Shown one piece after another: positions 5,780 through 14,033 of a stretch of DNA of 29,322 nucleotides. The notes under the pieces were generated by a model, which saw only the letters and a list, made by a program, of their open reading frames with translations, had not been told where the DNA came from and did not search any database. Position 1 is the first letter of the stretch, and every line of letters begins with the position of its first letter. The translations under genes and the position numbers were made by a program. The stretch is taken from assembly GCA_046261875.1 (NCBI GenBank), contig JBHENW010000160.1, positions 1-29,322 of the forward strand. Direction: 5' to 3'. The stretch is from JBHENW01 sp046261875. Its GTDB lineage: Bacteria > Acidobacteriota > Thermoanaerobaculia > UBA5066 > Gp7-AA6.

Positions 5780-7963
5780 GTGATCCGCTTCGAGGACATC
5801 CTCGACAAAGTCGAGGCGTACAACCCGCAGTGCGACCAGGACCGGCTCCGGCGGGCTTACGTCTTCTCGGCCCGGGAGCACCGGGGGCAGGTCCGGGGCT
5901 CGGGCGAGCCCTATCTGATCCATCCGCTGCACGTCGCGGCGATCCTGGCGGAGATGAAGGCCGACGACGTCTCGATCGTCGTCGGGCTCCTGCACGACGT
6001 GCTCGAGGACACCCTCACGACGAAGAGCGCGATCGCGCAACAGTTCGGCGACGAGGTCGCGGACCTCGTGGACGGTCTCACGAAGATCGGAAAGTTCTCA
6101 TACGTCTCGCGCGAGGAGGAGCAGGCGGAGACGTTCCGCAAGATGGTCCTGGCCATGGTCTCGGACCTGCGGGTGGTCCTCGTCAAGCTCGCGGACCGGC
6201 TGCACAACATGCGGACGCTCGAGTTCCTGGCCGAGGACAAGCGGCTGGAGATCGCCCGCGAGACGATGGACATCTACGCGCCCATCGCCCACCGCCTCGG
6301 GATGGGCCTCGTCAACGCCGAGCTCGAGGAGCTCGCCTTCCGGCACCTCGAGCCGGAGGAATTCCGGCGCGTCGTCGCGGAAGTCGAGCGCCGCATGAAA
6401 GGCTCCCGCGCGACGATCGAGCAGATCCGCGCTGAGCTCCAGAGGAAGCTCGTCGAGTCCGGCATCTCGGGCGAGGTGACCGGCCGGATGAAGCGCTACT
6501 ACTCGATCGCCTCGAAGATGCGCCGGCGGGGGGTCGAAGTCGCGCAACTCTACGACATCCTCGCCTTCCGCATCGTGACGCCCGACACGCGCGACTGCTA
6601 TGCCGCTTTGGGCCTCGTCCACCAGCTCTGGCGGCCGGTCCCGGGACGCATCAAGGACTACATCGCAATGCCGAAGCCGAACTTCTACCAGTCGCTCCAC
6701 ACGACGGTCGTGGGGGAAGCGGCGCAGACGTTCGAGGTGCAGATCCGGACGCGCGAGATGGACCTCATCGCCGAGCGGGGCATTGCCGCCCACTGGAAGT
6801 ACAAGGAGGGGCGTCTCGGGCCGCACGCCGACGACGCGCGGTTCCAATGGCTGCGCCAGCTCGTGGACTGGCAGAGCGAGGTGTCCGACCCCCGGCAGTT
6901 CCTCTCCTCCCTGAAGATCGACCTCTATCCCGACGAGGTGTACACCTTCACGCCGAAGGGTGAGGTTTTCGCGTTCCCCCGGGGCGCGACGCCCGTGGAT
7001 TTCGCGTACCGGGTCCATACGGACGTCGGACACCGGTGCGTCGGCGCGCGGGTCAACGGGAAGCTCGTGCCGCTGCGGACCGCGCTCAAGAGCGGCGACA
7101 TCGTGGAGATCGTGACGTCGGCGAGCCAGGTCCCGTCTCGCGACTGGCTGAGCTTCATCGTCACGAGCCGGGCGCGCCACAAGATCCGGCACTTCATCCA
7201 CACCCAGGAGAAGCTCGAGGCGGTCGAGCTCGGCCGGCGCCTTCTCGAACGGGAAGTGAAGAAGTACAAGAAGACGCTCAAGAAGCTCGAGCAGCAGGGC
7301 TCGATGGCGCGGGAGCTTCCCCATTGGGGATTCTCACGCCCGGAGGACCTCTATGCCGCGATCGGATACGGGAAGATCTCGCCGCGCAACGCGCTCGAGC
7401 GGTTCGTGCCCGCCGAGGAGCTCGCCCGGGCGGAGCCGGCGCGCTCCGAGACCGCCGTATCGCGCGTCGTGCGCAAGATCCTTCCCTTCAGCGCGCCGGA
7501 CATCGTGGTCGTCGGCCACAACGACCTGCTCGCCTCCCTGGCGAAGTGCTGCAATCCGGTGCCGGGGGAGGGGATCATCGGATACATCACGCGCGGGCGG
7601 GGGGTTTCCGTCCACTCCGAGAACTGCCCGAACGTGCGCAACCTCCTCTACGACCCGGAAAGGCAGATCGCCGTCGCCTGGGCTGGGGAGAAGAAAGCCT
7701 CCTACGCGATCGAGCTGGAAGTGCTCTCGGACGACCGGCCCGGCCTTCTGGCCGATTTGACGCAGGCCATAGCGGGCGAGGGATCGAACATCCGGCGCAT
7801 CGAAGCCCTATCCGAAGACGACCGGCGAGGCTACGTCTCCGTCGCCCTGGACACCTCGGACCTCAAACAGCTCGAGAAGATCGTCAACCGGTTGAAGAGC
7901 GTGCCGGGCGTGCGGGAGGTGGTGCGGAAGTACAACGTGCCGAGGGCGGGCGAGAGGTCGTAG
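5780..7963 (+). CDS. rel: Bifunctional (p)ppGpp synthetase/hydrolase (Rel/SpoT family)
   Basis: A 727-residue stringent-response enzyme. The N-terminal HD hydrolase domain is intact (H48 in YLIHPLH, H72-D73 in LLHDVLEDT, then LVKLADRLHNM), so it should degrade (p)ppGpp. The synthetase domain has KRYYSIASKM and GRIKDYIAMPKPNFYQSLHT; R290-x-K292-D293 is the RXKD form typical of bifunctional Rel rather than the EXDD form of RelA. A TGS domain (about 385-450), a cysteine-containing region (KCCNPVPG, ENCPN) and a C-terminal ACT domain (about 652-725) follow. The GTG start is chosen because MIRFEDILDKVEAYNP is the usual N-terminus of the family; there is no Shine-Dalgarno sequence. No second rel gene is in the window. 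Confidence 0.95.
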   Translation: MIRFEDILDKVEAYNPQCDQDRLRRAYVFSAREHRGQVRGSGEPYLIHPLHVAAILAEMKADDVSIVVGLLHDVLEDTLTTKSAIAQQFGDEVADLVDGLTKIGKFSYVSREEEQAETFRKMVLAMVSDLRVVLVKLADRLHNMRTLEFLAEDKRLEIARETMDIYAPIAHRLGMGLVNAELEELAFRHLEPEEFRRVVAEVERRMKGSRATIEQIRAELQRKLVESGISGEVTGRMKRYYSIASKMRRRGVEVAQLYDILAFRIVTPDTRDCYAALGLVHQLWRPVPGRIKDYIAMPKPNFYQSLHTTVVGEAAQTFEVQIRTREMDLIAERGIAAHWKYKEGRLGPHADDARFQWLRQLVDWQSEVSDPRQFLSSLKIDLYPDEVYTFTPKGEVFAFPRGATPVDFAYRVHTDVGHRCVGARVNGKLVPLRTALKSGDIVEIVTSASQVPSRDWLSFIVTSRARHKIRHFIHTQEKLEAVELGRRLLEREVKKYKKTLKKLEQQGSMARELPHWGFSRPEDLYAAIGYGKISPRNALERFVPAEELARAEPARSETAVSRVVRKILPFSAPDIVVVGHNDLLASLAKCCNPVPGEGIIGYITRGRGVSVHSENCPNVRNLLYDPERQIAVAWAGEKKASYAIELEVLSDDRPGLLADLTQAIAGEGSNIRRIEALSEDDRRGYVSVALDTSDLKQLEKIVNRLKSVPGVREVVRKYNVPRAGERS

Positions 7964-7964
7964 C

Positions 7965-8016
7965 TGGTGGGTGGTGGGTGGTGGGATCCCCTTCCGCCTA
8001 CGACCCACCACCTACC
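7965..8016. repeat. TGGTGGG heptamer array and inverted arm downstream of rel
   Basis: Three perfect TGGTGGG units (7965-7985) are followed by an 18-base spacer and an inverted arm at 8003-8016. The arm's reverse complement GGTAGGTGGTGGGT matches 7966-7979 at 13 of 14 bases. It lies between the convergent stop codons of rel (7963) and bL28 (7998) and runs into the bL28 coding end. It may act as a two-way transcription stop. The G-runs could also form a two-tetrad quadruplex. Confidence 0.7.
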
Positions 8017-8228
8017 GCCTGCGCGGCTTTTGCCCGCGCAGGAGCTTTAGTCACTTTTCCAGCGCGAATACACCGCGTACACGCCTGCGCGCGACGCACG
8101 GTGCCGTCGACGACCGCGCGCACCGTCTTCAGGTTGAGATGCCACTTCCTGTTGGTCACGTTGTGCGCGTGGCTCACGTTGCGCCCGGTCATCGGAGTTT
8201 TTCCGCAGAACTGACAGTGCTGTGCCAT
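7998..8228 (-). CDS. rpmB: Large ribosomal subunit protein bL28, zinc-binding form
   Basis: A 76-residue ribosomal protein. The N-terminus MAQHCQFCGKTPMTGRNVSHAHNV is cut here by family landmarks: CxxC at C5/C8, NVSHAHNVTNRKW, and LKTVRAVVDGTVRR, then a second CxxC at C50/C53 (CTRCIRAGKV). Two CxxC pairs mark the zinc-holding C+ version; many bacteria carry the C- version. Family members with this pattern usually stop soon after RSGKVVK. Here about 15 further residues (APARAKAAQAVGGGS) are encoded by a 9-bp hairpin (8018-8042) and part of the repeat next to rel, so the tail looks acquired by read-through. ATG at 8228. Confidence 0.92.
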   Translation of the reverse strand: MAQHCQFCGKTPMTGRNVSHAHNVTNRKWHLNLKTVRAVVDGTVRRAQACTRCIRAGKVTKAPARAKAAQAVGGGS

Positions 8229-8271
8229 CGGTGATCCCGCGCCGGACGTCTGGCGGCCGGCAAAGGGGCGA

Positions 8272-8301
8272 ATCCTATCCGTCGACCCTCGAAAAGCGCA
8301 A
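8272..8301 (-). promoter_or_regulatory. Weak candidate promoter for rpmB
   Basis: On the minus strand TTGCGC (8301-8296) and TAGGAT (8277-8272) are 18 bases apart, with the bL28 start 43 bases further on. The match to consensus is only partial. Confidence 0.3.
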
Positions 8302-8305
8302 GGAA

Positions 8306-8324
8306 AACCCTGTCCGAAAGGGTT
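8306..8324. other. Small palindrome in the rpmB-pilM intergenic region
   Basis: AACCCT and AGGGTT flank seven bases, about 40 bases upstream of the pilM -35 box. It could be an operator for a dimeric regulator of pilM or rpmB, or chance. The rest of the 233-nt region (8229-8461) holds the pilM promoter and a 62-nt leader rich in A/T near its end; I see no riboswitch. Confidence 0.25.
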
Positions 8325-8363
8325 AAGTCGTTGGAGAACGGAGCCTTCGGGCGCTTCGAATGC

Positions 8364-8392
8364 TTGACACCGGAAAAACCTTCTGTTACTTT
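8364..8392 (+). promoter_or_regulatory. Promoter of the type IV pilus operon (near-consensus sigma-70, extended -10)
   Basis: TTGACA at 8364-8369 is a perfect -35 box, then a 17-base spacer, then TACTTT at 8387-8392, preceded by the TGn extension (TG at 8384-8385). Transcription should start near 8399, giving a leader of about 60 nt before pilM. This is the best promoter I can see in the window. Confidence 0.75.
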
Positions 8393-8461
8393 GGCGCTCA
8401 GCCGTAATATCCCAAGGTAAAAGCCCGCAACCGCAATAATTTTTTCGGGTGGGCGAATATT

Positions 8462-9523
8462 GTGCTGTTCAGGAAATCGAAGAACCTGGTAGGCCTGGAC
8501 ATCGGTTCATCGGCTATCAAGCTGGTTGAGCTGAAGGACTCCAAGGGGGGCGGCTACAAGCTCTCCCGGACGGGTCTGGAGACGCTTTCGCCCGAGGCGA
8601 TCGTGGACGGGGCGATCATGGACGCCTCTCTCGTCGTCGATACCGTCAACCGCATCATCTCGGCCCTGAACGTCCGCAACAGCGACTTCGGGACCTCCCT
8701 TTCCGGCCATTCCGTGATCATCAAGAAGATCTCGCTGCCGTCCATGTCGGCGGAGGAGCTCGCCGAGTCGATCCGTTGGGAAGCCGAGCAATACGTCCCC
8801 TTCGACATCAACGACGTCAACCTCGACTATGTCGTTCTCGAGTCGGGGGCCGGCGACACGATGGACGTCCTGCTCGTGGCGGTCAAGAAGGACAAGATCG
8901 GCGACTACACGAGCGTCATCAGTCAGGCCGGGAAGAGCCCGATGCTGGTGGACGTGGATGCTTTCGCCCTCCAGAACGCCTACGAGGCGAACTATCCCGT
9001 CGAGCCCGGACGCGTGGTGGCGCTCGTCAACATCGGGGCATCCGTGACGAACGTCAACATCCTGTCCGGTTCGAACACGATCTTCTGGCGGGACATCTCC
9101 TTCGGCGGCAACCAGTACACCGACGCCATCCAGAAGCAGCTCTCCCTTTCCTTCGACCAGGCCGAGTCGCTCAAGAAAGGGGAGAAAGCGGGCGAATACT
9201 CGCTTCCGGAGGTCCTGCCGATCCTCCGCTCCGTCTCCGATGACCTGGCCCAGGAGCTCCAGAAGACCTTCGATTTCTTCATCGCGACGACCTCCACGGA
9301 GAAGATCGACCAGCTTTTCCTGGCCGGCGGGTCGTCGCGGGTGGTCAATCTCGATACACAGTTGAAGGAGCGGTTCGGGATGCCGGTGGAGATCATGAAC
9401 CCGTTCCGCCAGATCGACACGGCCGGCAGCTCCGTCTCGCAGGAGTGGTTGAACGAGAACGCCCCGAGCCTGGCCGTCGCGGTCGGGCTCGCGGTCCGCC
9501 ACGTCGGAGACGAAGCGGCGTGA
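8462..9523 (+). CDS. pilM: Type IV pilus assembly protein PilM
   Basis: A 353-residue actin-like ATPase-fold protein of the cytoplasmic side of the pilus machine. It has VGLDIGSSAIKLVEL (phosphate-1 motif) near the N-terminus, the segment EQYVPFDINDVNLDYVVLE, the second phosphate loop ALVNIGASVTNVNIL at about 182-196, and the adenosine motif LAGGSSRVVNL late in the protein. PilM binds the N-terminal tail of PilN and links the inner-membrane alignment complex to the cytoplasm. It is the first gene after the promoter at 8364. The GTG start is chosen because the PilM domain begins directly after it; the Shine-Dalgarno sequence is weak. Its stop overlaps the pilN start (GTGA). Confidence 0.95.
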   Translation: MLFRKSKNLVGLDIGSSAIKLVELKDSKGGGYKLSRTGLETLSPEAIVDGAIMDASLVVDTVNRIISALNVRNSDFGTSLSGHSVIIKKISLPSMSAEELAESIRWEAEQYVPFDINDVNLDYVVLESGAGDTMDVLLVAVKKDKIGDYTSVISQAGKSPMLVDVDAFALQNAYEANYPVEPGRVVALVNIGASVTNVNILSGSNTIFWRDISFGGNQYTDAIQKQLSLSFDQAESLKKGEKAGEYSLPEVLPILRSVSDDLAQELQKTFDFFIATTSTEKIDQLFLAGGSSRVVNLDTQLKERFGMPVEIMNPFRQIDTAGSSVSQEWLNENAPSLAVAVGLAVRHVGDEAA

Positions 9524-10176
9524 TCCGGATCAATCTCCTCACCGAAGCCAAGGCCGCCGCCGCCAAGAAAAAGGCGCCGATCCTTCCCACCGGAGCCAGG
9601 CTCAACAACCTGCTCTTCATCGGCGGCTTCGCGCTGCCGCTCGTCCTCATCGGCGCGACGGCTCTGATTCTCGGCGCCACGCGCCGCAACCTCGACGAGG
9701 AGATCGGCAAGGCGCGCGTGGAAGCCGAGCGCCTGCGCTCGATCATCGAGGAAGTCCAGGCCTATGAGGCGAAGAAAGCGAGCCTGGAAGCCAAGATCCA
9801 GCTCATCAACGACCTCAAGACCAACCAGAAGGGACCCGTCCGGCTGATGGACGAGCTGTCGCGGGCACTTCCCGACCTGGTCTGGCTCTCGGAGCTCCAG
9901 ATGTCGGGCAACCAGGTGACCCTCAAGGGGCGGACGCTTTCGCCCAACGCGGTGGCGACGTACCTGGAGAACCTCAAGAAGAGCCCCTTCTTCGCCGAGC
10001 CCGTTTTCCGCAATCTCGGCCAGGAGGCGGGCGGGCAGGGGATCTACGCCTGGGAAATGACGCTGACGTTCACTCCCGGCGCCGCGCTCGGCACCGGGAC
10101 GGTGCCGGCCGGCGCCGCGTCGCCGGCACCGCCTGGCGCCTCACCGGCACCGCCGGCCGGCGGGGCGGGGACGTAG
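9520..10176 (+). CDS. pilN: Type IV pilus assembly protein PilN
   Basis: A 218-residue inner-membrane protein. The GTG at 9520 overlaps the pilM stop and yields MIRINLL, the conserved N-terminal peptide that docks into PilM, so I prefer it over upstream in-frame starts. A transmembrane helix at about 30-52 is followed by a coiled coil (about 54-95) and a ferredoxin-like domain (LSRALPDLVWLSELQMSGNQVTL), where PilN pairs with PilO. The last 30 residues are a Pro/Ala/Gly-rich tail from short GC-rich direct repeats. Translation is probably coupled to pilM. Confidence 0.93.
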   Translation: MIRINLLTEAKAAAAKKKAPILPTGARLNNLLFIGGFALPLVLIGATALILGATRRNLDEEIGKARVEAERLRSIIEEVQAYEAKKASLEAKIQLINDLKTNQKGPVRLMDELSRALPDLVWLSELQMSGNQVTLKGRTLSPNAVATYLENLKKSPFFAEPVFRNLGQEAGGQGIYAWEMTLTFTPGAALGTGTVPAGAASPAPPGASPAPPAGGAGT

Positions 10177-10191
10177 GGGCGCGGCGCGGCG

Positions 10192-10872
10192 ATGGCTCTG
10201 CAGCTCAAGCTCGAAGACAAGAAGTGGTACTACGCCATCGGCGTCGGCCTGCTCGTCGGGGCGGCCCTCGCCGGCGCTCTCTACTGGTTCTGGATCAAGG
10301 GCATCCGGCAGGACATCAGGAACAAGCGCACGGAGCTCGCCGGCCTGAACGAGGAGATCCAGAAGGGGCGCGCGGCCGAGCGCAAGCTTTCGCAGTTCCG
10401 CGAAGAGGTCAAGCGGCTCGAGCTCGAGCTCGGCAAGCTCCTCCAGATCCTTCCCTCCAAGCGGAACACCGAAGAGCTCATCAAGCGCATCGAGACTTTG
10501 ACGCGCCAGGGAGATTTCACGCTCAAGAAGTTCACGCCCGGCGATTTCGTCCCCAAGGAGTTCTACGCCGAGTGGCCCATCGAGATCTCCGTGGACGGGA
10601 CCTACCACAACCTGGCCCTTTTCTTCGATCGCATGAGCCGCTTCTCGCGCATCGTCAACGTCGAAGAGATGCGCATCGCCAACCTGGAAAACGTCATCGG
10701 CAAGTCGATCAGCTCCAACTTCATCGCCAAGACGTTCATCTATACGGGCGACGACGCCACGACCGCCCCCGGCGCAACGGCGGCGGGTCCCGGCAAGCCG
10801 CCCGCGACGGCCCCCGCTGCCCAGTCCGCTGAGACGCTCAAGCAGCGCGCGGAGGGGAGGGGGGTCGAATGA
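10192..10872 (+). CDS. pilO: Type IV pilus assembly protein PilO
   Basis: A 226-residue single-pass inner-membrane protein: transmembrane helix at about 14-36, coiled coil at about 40-85 (LNEEIQKGRAAERKLSQF), then a ferredoxin-like periplasmic domain with ILPSKRNTEELIKRIE and the EISVDGTYHNLALFFDRMSR segment that is typical of PilO. It forms heterodimers with PilN and carries PilP. The C-terminal 38 residues are Ala/Pro-rich. Start ATG at 10192 lies 15 nt after pilN, and the stop overlaps the pilP ATG (ATGA). Confidence 0.93.
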   Translation: MALQLKLEDKKWYYAIGVGLLVGAALAGALYWFWIKGIRQDIRNKRTELAGLNEEIQKGRAAERKLSQFREEVKRLELELGKLLQILPSKRNTEELIKRIETLTRQGDFTLKKFTPGDFVPKEFYAEWPIEISVDGTYHNLALFFDRMSRFSRIVNVEEMRIANLENVIGKSISSNFIAKTFIYTGDDATTAPGATAAGPGKPPATAPAAQSAETLKQRAEGRGVE

Positions 10873-11366
10873 AGAAGACCGTCCTCCTCATCCTCTTTCT
10901 CGGCGGGGCGTTCCCGCTCGCCGCGCAGACCCCCGCGCCGACTCCCTCGCCGGCGCCGCCGCCTCCGGTCGAGTCGCCGGGCCAGGCGATGCTCGAGGCC
11001 GACGAGTCGGCGATGGCCGGACGCTCCTACAGCTACGACCCGGCGGGCCGCCGCGATCCCTTCCGGTCCCTTCTCTCGCGCGCCGACAACCGCAACATGG
11101 GGCAGCGTCCTCCGGGGATCGCCGGCATCTCCATCGATGACGTGGTCGTGCAGGGGATCTGGCGGACTCGCGGCGGGTTCATGGCGCAGGTCCGGGCCAC
11201 GGATAACAAGAGCTACCTGCTGCGCGCCGGCGACCTCCTCTACGACGGAGAGGTCACCCGCGTCGCGCAGAACCAAGTGACTTTCCGCCAGAACCTCAAC
11301 GACCCGCAGAGCGTGAAGCCTTTCCGGGATGTGACGAAGCAGCTGAACGTGACGGTGAGGCCGTGA
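10869..11366 (+). CDS. pilP: Type IV pilus assembly protein PilP
   Basis: A 165-residue periplasmic protein. MKKTVLLILFLGGAFPLAAQ is a signal peptide; no lipobox cysteine follows, unlike PilP in Pseudomonas or Neisseria, so attachment would depend on PilN/PilO. A Pro-rich stretch (about 21-40) leads to YDPAGRRDPFRSLL, the family's extended PilQ-facing motif, and a small beta domain (VVQGIWRTRGGFMAQVRA, then YLLRAGDLLYDGEVTRV). PilP bridges the inner-membrane complex to the PilQ secretin. It overlaps pilO by ATGA, and its own stop lies 30 nt before the preferred pilQ start. Confidence 0.92.
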   Translation: MKKTVLLILFLGGAFPLAAQTPAPTPSPAPPPPVESPGQAMLEADESAMAGRSYSYDPAGRRDPFRSLLSRADNRNMGQRPPGIAGISIDDVVVQGIWRTRGGFMAQVRATDNKSYLLRAGDLLYDGEVTRVAQNQVTFRQNLNDPQSVKPFRDVTKQLNVTVRP

Positions 11367-11380
11367 GGTCCGGGACAACG

Positions 11381-11389
11381 GGAGGGAGG
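11381..11389 (+). promoter_or_regulatory. Purine-rich ribosome binding site that decides the pilQ start
   Basis: GGAGGGAGG ends directly against an ATG at 11390, too close for use, but sits six bases before the in-frame ATG at 11396. A further in-frame GTG at 11363 overlaps the pilP stop. I favour 11396, with 11363 as a coupled alternative. Confidence 0.5.
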
Positions 11390-11395
11390 ATGCGA

Positions 11396-14020
11396 ATGGC
11401 AGTCAGAGGAACCGCGATGGCGATTGCGGCCGTCGCGTGGGTCGCAGCCGCGGGCTGCGCCGCGCGCCGGGGAAGCGCCGATCACGCCGCGGACACTTCC
11501 GCTCCCGCCGCGGCGGCCTCCTCGGCCTCTGCGACGAGCACCCCCGCCGGCGCCCGCATCACGGACGCGGCGTTCAACGAGGACGGGGACGGCGCCCGCG
11601 TCGTGCTCTCCGCCGATGCCCCGCTCCTCTACACCTCGTACGAGCCGCGGCCGGACCTTCTGGTCTTCGACTTCCCCGGAGTGGAAATCGCCGAGGGCTT
11701 CACGCCGCCGACTCCGACGGGCGATCTCGTCCGCTCCGTCCAGGTCGAGTCCATCACGGAGATGGGCAAGAAGCTCACACGGGTGACGATCGGCCGCAAA
11801 GAAGCGGCGCCATACCAGATCGGCTCGATCGGCCGCGAAGGCCTCGCGATCGCTTTTGCCTCCGGCACGGCTCCCGCGCCCGCTCCGGCGGAGGAGCCCG
11901 TCGCGGCCGCGGCGGCCGCGCCCGTCGACTCACAGGAGATCGCTCCCCAGGAGATCGCTCCCGCCGCGCCGATCGCGGCCGGAGAGCCAGCGCACACGCT
12001 GGAGGAAATCTCCGCGAGGGCGGAGGGAGAAAACGTGGCCATCACGCTGCTCGGCGACGGCGTCTTCTCTCCCCGGGACTTCGTCCTGGCCAATCCGCCC
12101 CGCATCGTCGTGGACCTCCCCGGAGTCAAGAACGAGGTGACCCGGCGGGTGCTCCCCGTGGGCAGCGCGCTCGTCTCACGGGTGCGCGTCTCGCAGTTCC
12201 AGACCTCGCCCCTGGTGACGCGCATCGTCGTGGACCTCGCGCAACCGGTCCCGCACTCGGTCCGGCTGGACGGCGAACGTCTGGCGCTCCTGGTGGGCAC
12301 CGCTGAGAGGGGGGCGGCGCAGCCCCCCGGCGAGGCCCCGGCGGCGGTCTCCGTGACGACCGTGGCCGAAGCGCCCGCGGAGCTCCCGGCCGAGACCGCA
12401 GACGCCGTCCCGGATCCCGCCCCCGTCGTGATCCCCGCCAAGCCGGAGCCGGCGAGAGAGCCGGAGCCGGCTGCGACGGCGCCGGTCGAGACGGTGGCCC
12501 ACACCGAGAAGAGCCCGGAACCGCGTCCCGAGCCGATTGCGCCTGCGAGCGTTCCCAGCGCGGAGCCGCCGCCTGTCCAGACGCCCGTGACGACCACGGT
12601 GTCCGTCCCCCCGCCGCCCGCGCCCCGCGAGGCTCCCGCGGCGAACCCGGCCCCGGCGGCGGACCTCCGCGAGGGCCCGGCGCGTCCCGTCCGTCCCGGC
12701 AAGGAGCGCGGAGATGCGCTGTTCGAGGCGGCGGCCGCGATGCTCGCCCAGGAAGAGCTCGCCCGCCCGACGTCGGGAGACCTGTACCAGACGCGGACCC
12801 TCGCGGAGCAGCAGACGCAGTTCACGGGAGAGCCGATCTCCCTCGACCTGAAAGACGCCGACATCAAGGACGTATTCCGCACGATCTCCCAGCTGACGGG
12901 GCTGAACATCGTCATCGACCCGGAGGTCCGCGGCACGGTCACCGTGCAGCTCGAGGACGTGCCCTGGGACCAGGCGCTCGACCTGATCCTCAAGCAGAAC
13001 GGCCTCGGCTACGTGCTCGAGAACAACATCATGCACATCGCGACGACCGCCAAGCTCCAGTCGGAGCAGGCCGATCGGGCGCGGCTGGCCGAGGCGCGCC
13101 AGGCGGCCGAGCCGACGCGGACGGTGATCAAGAAGCTCTCCTATGCGCGCGCCGGCGAAATCACCCAGACCCTCAAGAGCGTCATGTCCCGGCGGGGCGA
13201 CATCGTCGTGGACTCCCGCACGAACACCCTGATCATCCGGGAGATCCCGACGTATCTGCCGGCGGTGCTCCAGCTCATCGAGAACCTGGACACCTCCACC
13301 CCGCAGGTCATGATCGAGTCCCGGATCGTCGAGACGACGAAAACCCTCGGGCGGAGCCTGGGGATCAACTGGGGCTTCAACGCGATCGCCGACGTCGCCC
13401 ACGGGAACACGACGAACCTCGTCTTTCCCAACAACCTCGACGGCGCCTTCCGCGTCGGCCTCGAGAACGGTCCAATCGTAGGCGCCATCCGCCTGGGCAA
13501 CATCCTCGACACCTTCAACCTGGACATCGCGCTGACCGCCGCCGAGAACCAGGGTCTGCTCAAGATCATCTCCTCTCCGAAGGTCACGGCGTTGACGAAC
13601 ACGCCGGCCCTGATCCAGTCGGGCGTGCAGATCCCCGTCCAGACCAACGTGAACAACACGACGACCGTCATCTACGTGGACGCGACCCTGCGGCTGCAGG
13701 TGACGCCGCAGATCACGTCGGAGGGGACGATCCTCCTCGACGTAGCGGTGCAGAAGCGCGAGCCGGCCGTCGCCCTGAACATCGCCCTGGGCCAGAACGT
13801 TCCGCTGAGGATCCAGGAGTACCGCGGCCAGATCCTCGTGCGCGACGGCGGCACGACCGTCATCGGGGGCATCTTCCAGATCAACGACCAGGACCAGAAC
13901 AACATGATCCCCGGACTCTGGAAGATCCCGATCCTCGGCAACCTGTTCCGCAACAAGACGACGACTCAGCGGCACGACGAGCTCCTCATCTTCATTACCC
14001 CCCGGATCCTCCGGTCATAG
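11396..14020 (+). CDS. pilQ: Type IV pilus secretin PilQ
   Basis: An 874-residue outer-membrane secretin. The N-terminus is a signal sequence (MAVRGTAMAIAAVAWVAAAGC). Two AMIN domains, which bind peptidoglycan, lie at about 55-155 and 200-300 (NPPRIVVDLPGV). A disordered Pro/Ala/Glu-rich linker of about 140 residues follows. The N0 domain starts near 480 (ISLDLKDADIKDVFRTISQ), the N1/KH-like domain near 576 (NTLIIREIPTYLPAVLQLIE), and the secretin barrel from about 640 ends in WKIPILGNLFRNKTT and LLIFITPRIL. A Cys after the hydrophobic segment could be lipidated, but position -3 is Ala, a poor lipobox. It completes the canonical M-N-O-P-Q order. Confidence 0.95.
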   Translation: MAVRGTAMAIAAVAWVAAAGCAARRGSADHAADTSAPAAAASSASATSTPAGARITDAAFNEDGDGARVVLSADAPLLYTSYEPRPDLLVFDFPGVEIAEGFTPPTPTGDLVRSVQVESITEMGKKLTRVTIGRKEAAPYQIGSIGREGLAIAFASGTAPAPAPAEEPVAAAAAAPVDSQEIAPQEIAPAAPIAAGEPAHTLEEISARAEGENVAITLLGDGVFSPRDFVLANPPRIVVDLPGVKNEVTRRVLPVGSALVSRVRVSQFQTSPLVTRIVVDLAQPVPHSVRLDGERLALLVGTAERGAAQPPGEAPAAVSVTTVAEAPAELPAETADAVPDPAPVVIPAKPEPAREPEPAATAPVETVAHTEKSPEPRPEPIAPASVPSAEPPPVQTPVTTTVSVPPPPAPREAPAANPAPAADLREGPARPVRPGKERGDALFEAAAAMLAQEELARPTSGDLYQTRTLAEQQTQFTGEPISLDLKDADIKDVFRTISQLTGLNIVIDPEVRGTVTVQLEDVPWDQALDLILKQNGLGYVLENNIMHIATTAKLQSEQADRARLAEARQAAEPTRTVIKKLSYARAGEITQTLKSVMSRRGDIVVDSRTNTLIIREIPTYLPAVLQLIENLDTSTPQVMIESRIVETTKTLGRSLGINWGFNAIADVAHGNTTNLVFPNNLDGAFRVGLENGPIVGAIRLGNILDTFNLDIALTAAENQGLLKIISSPKVTALTNTPALIQSGVQIPVQTNVNNTTTVIYVDATLRLQVTPQITSEGTILLDVAVQKREPAVALNIALGQNVPLRIQEYRGQILVRDGGTTVIGGIFQINDQDQNNMIPGLWKIPILGNLFRNKTTTQRHDELLIFITPRILRS

Positions 14021-14033
14021 GCAGGAGAGCGAT

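Noticed and set aside
12176..13975. 599-codon minus-strand frame opposite pilQ
   Set aside because: Low-complexity Arg/Asp/Gly-rich antisense shadow of the secretin gene.
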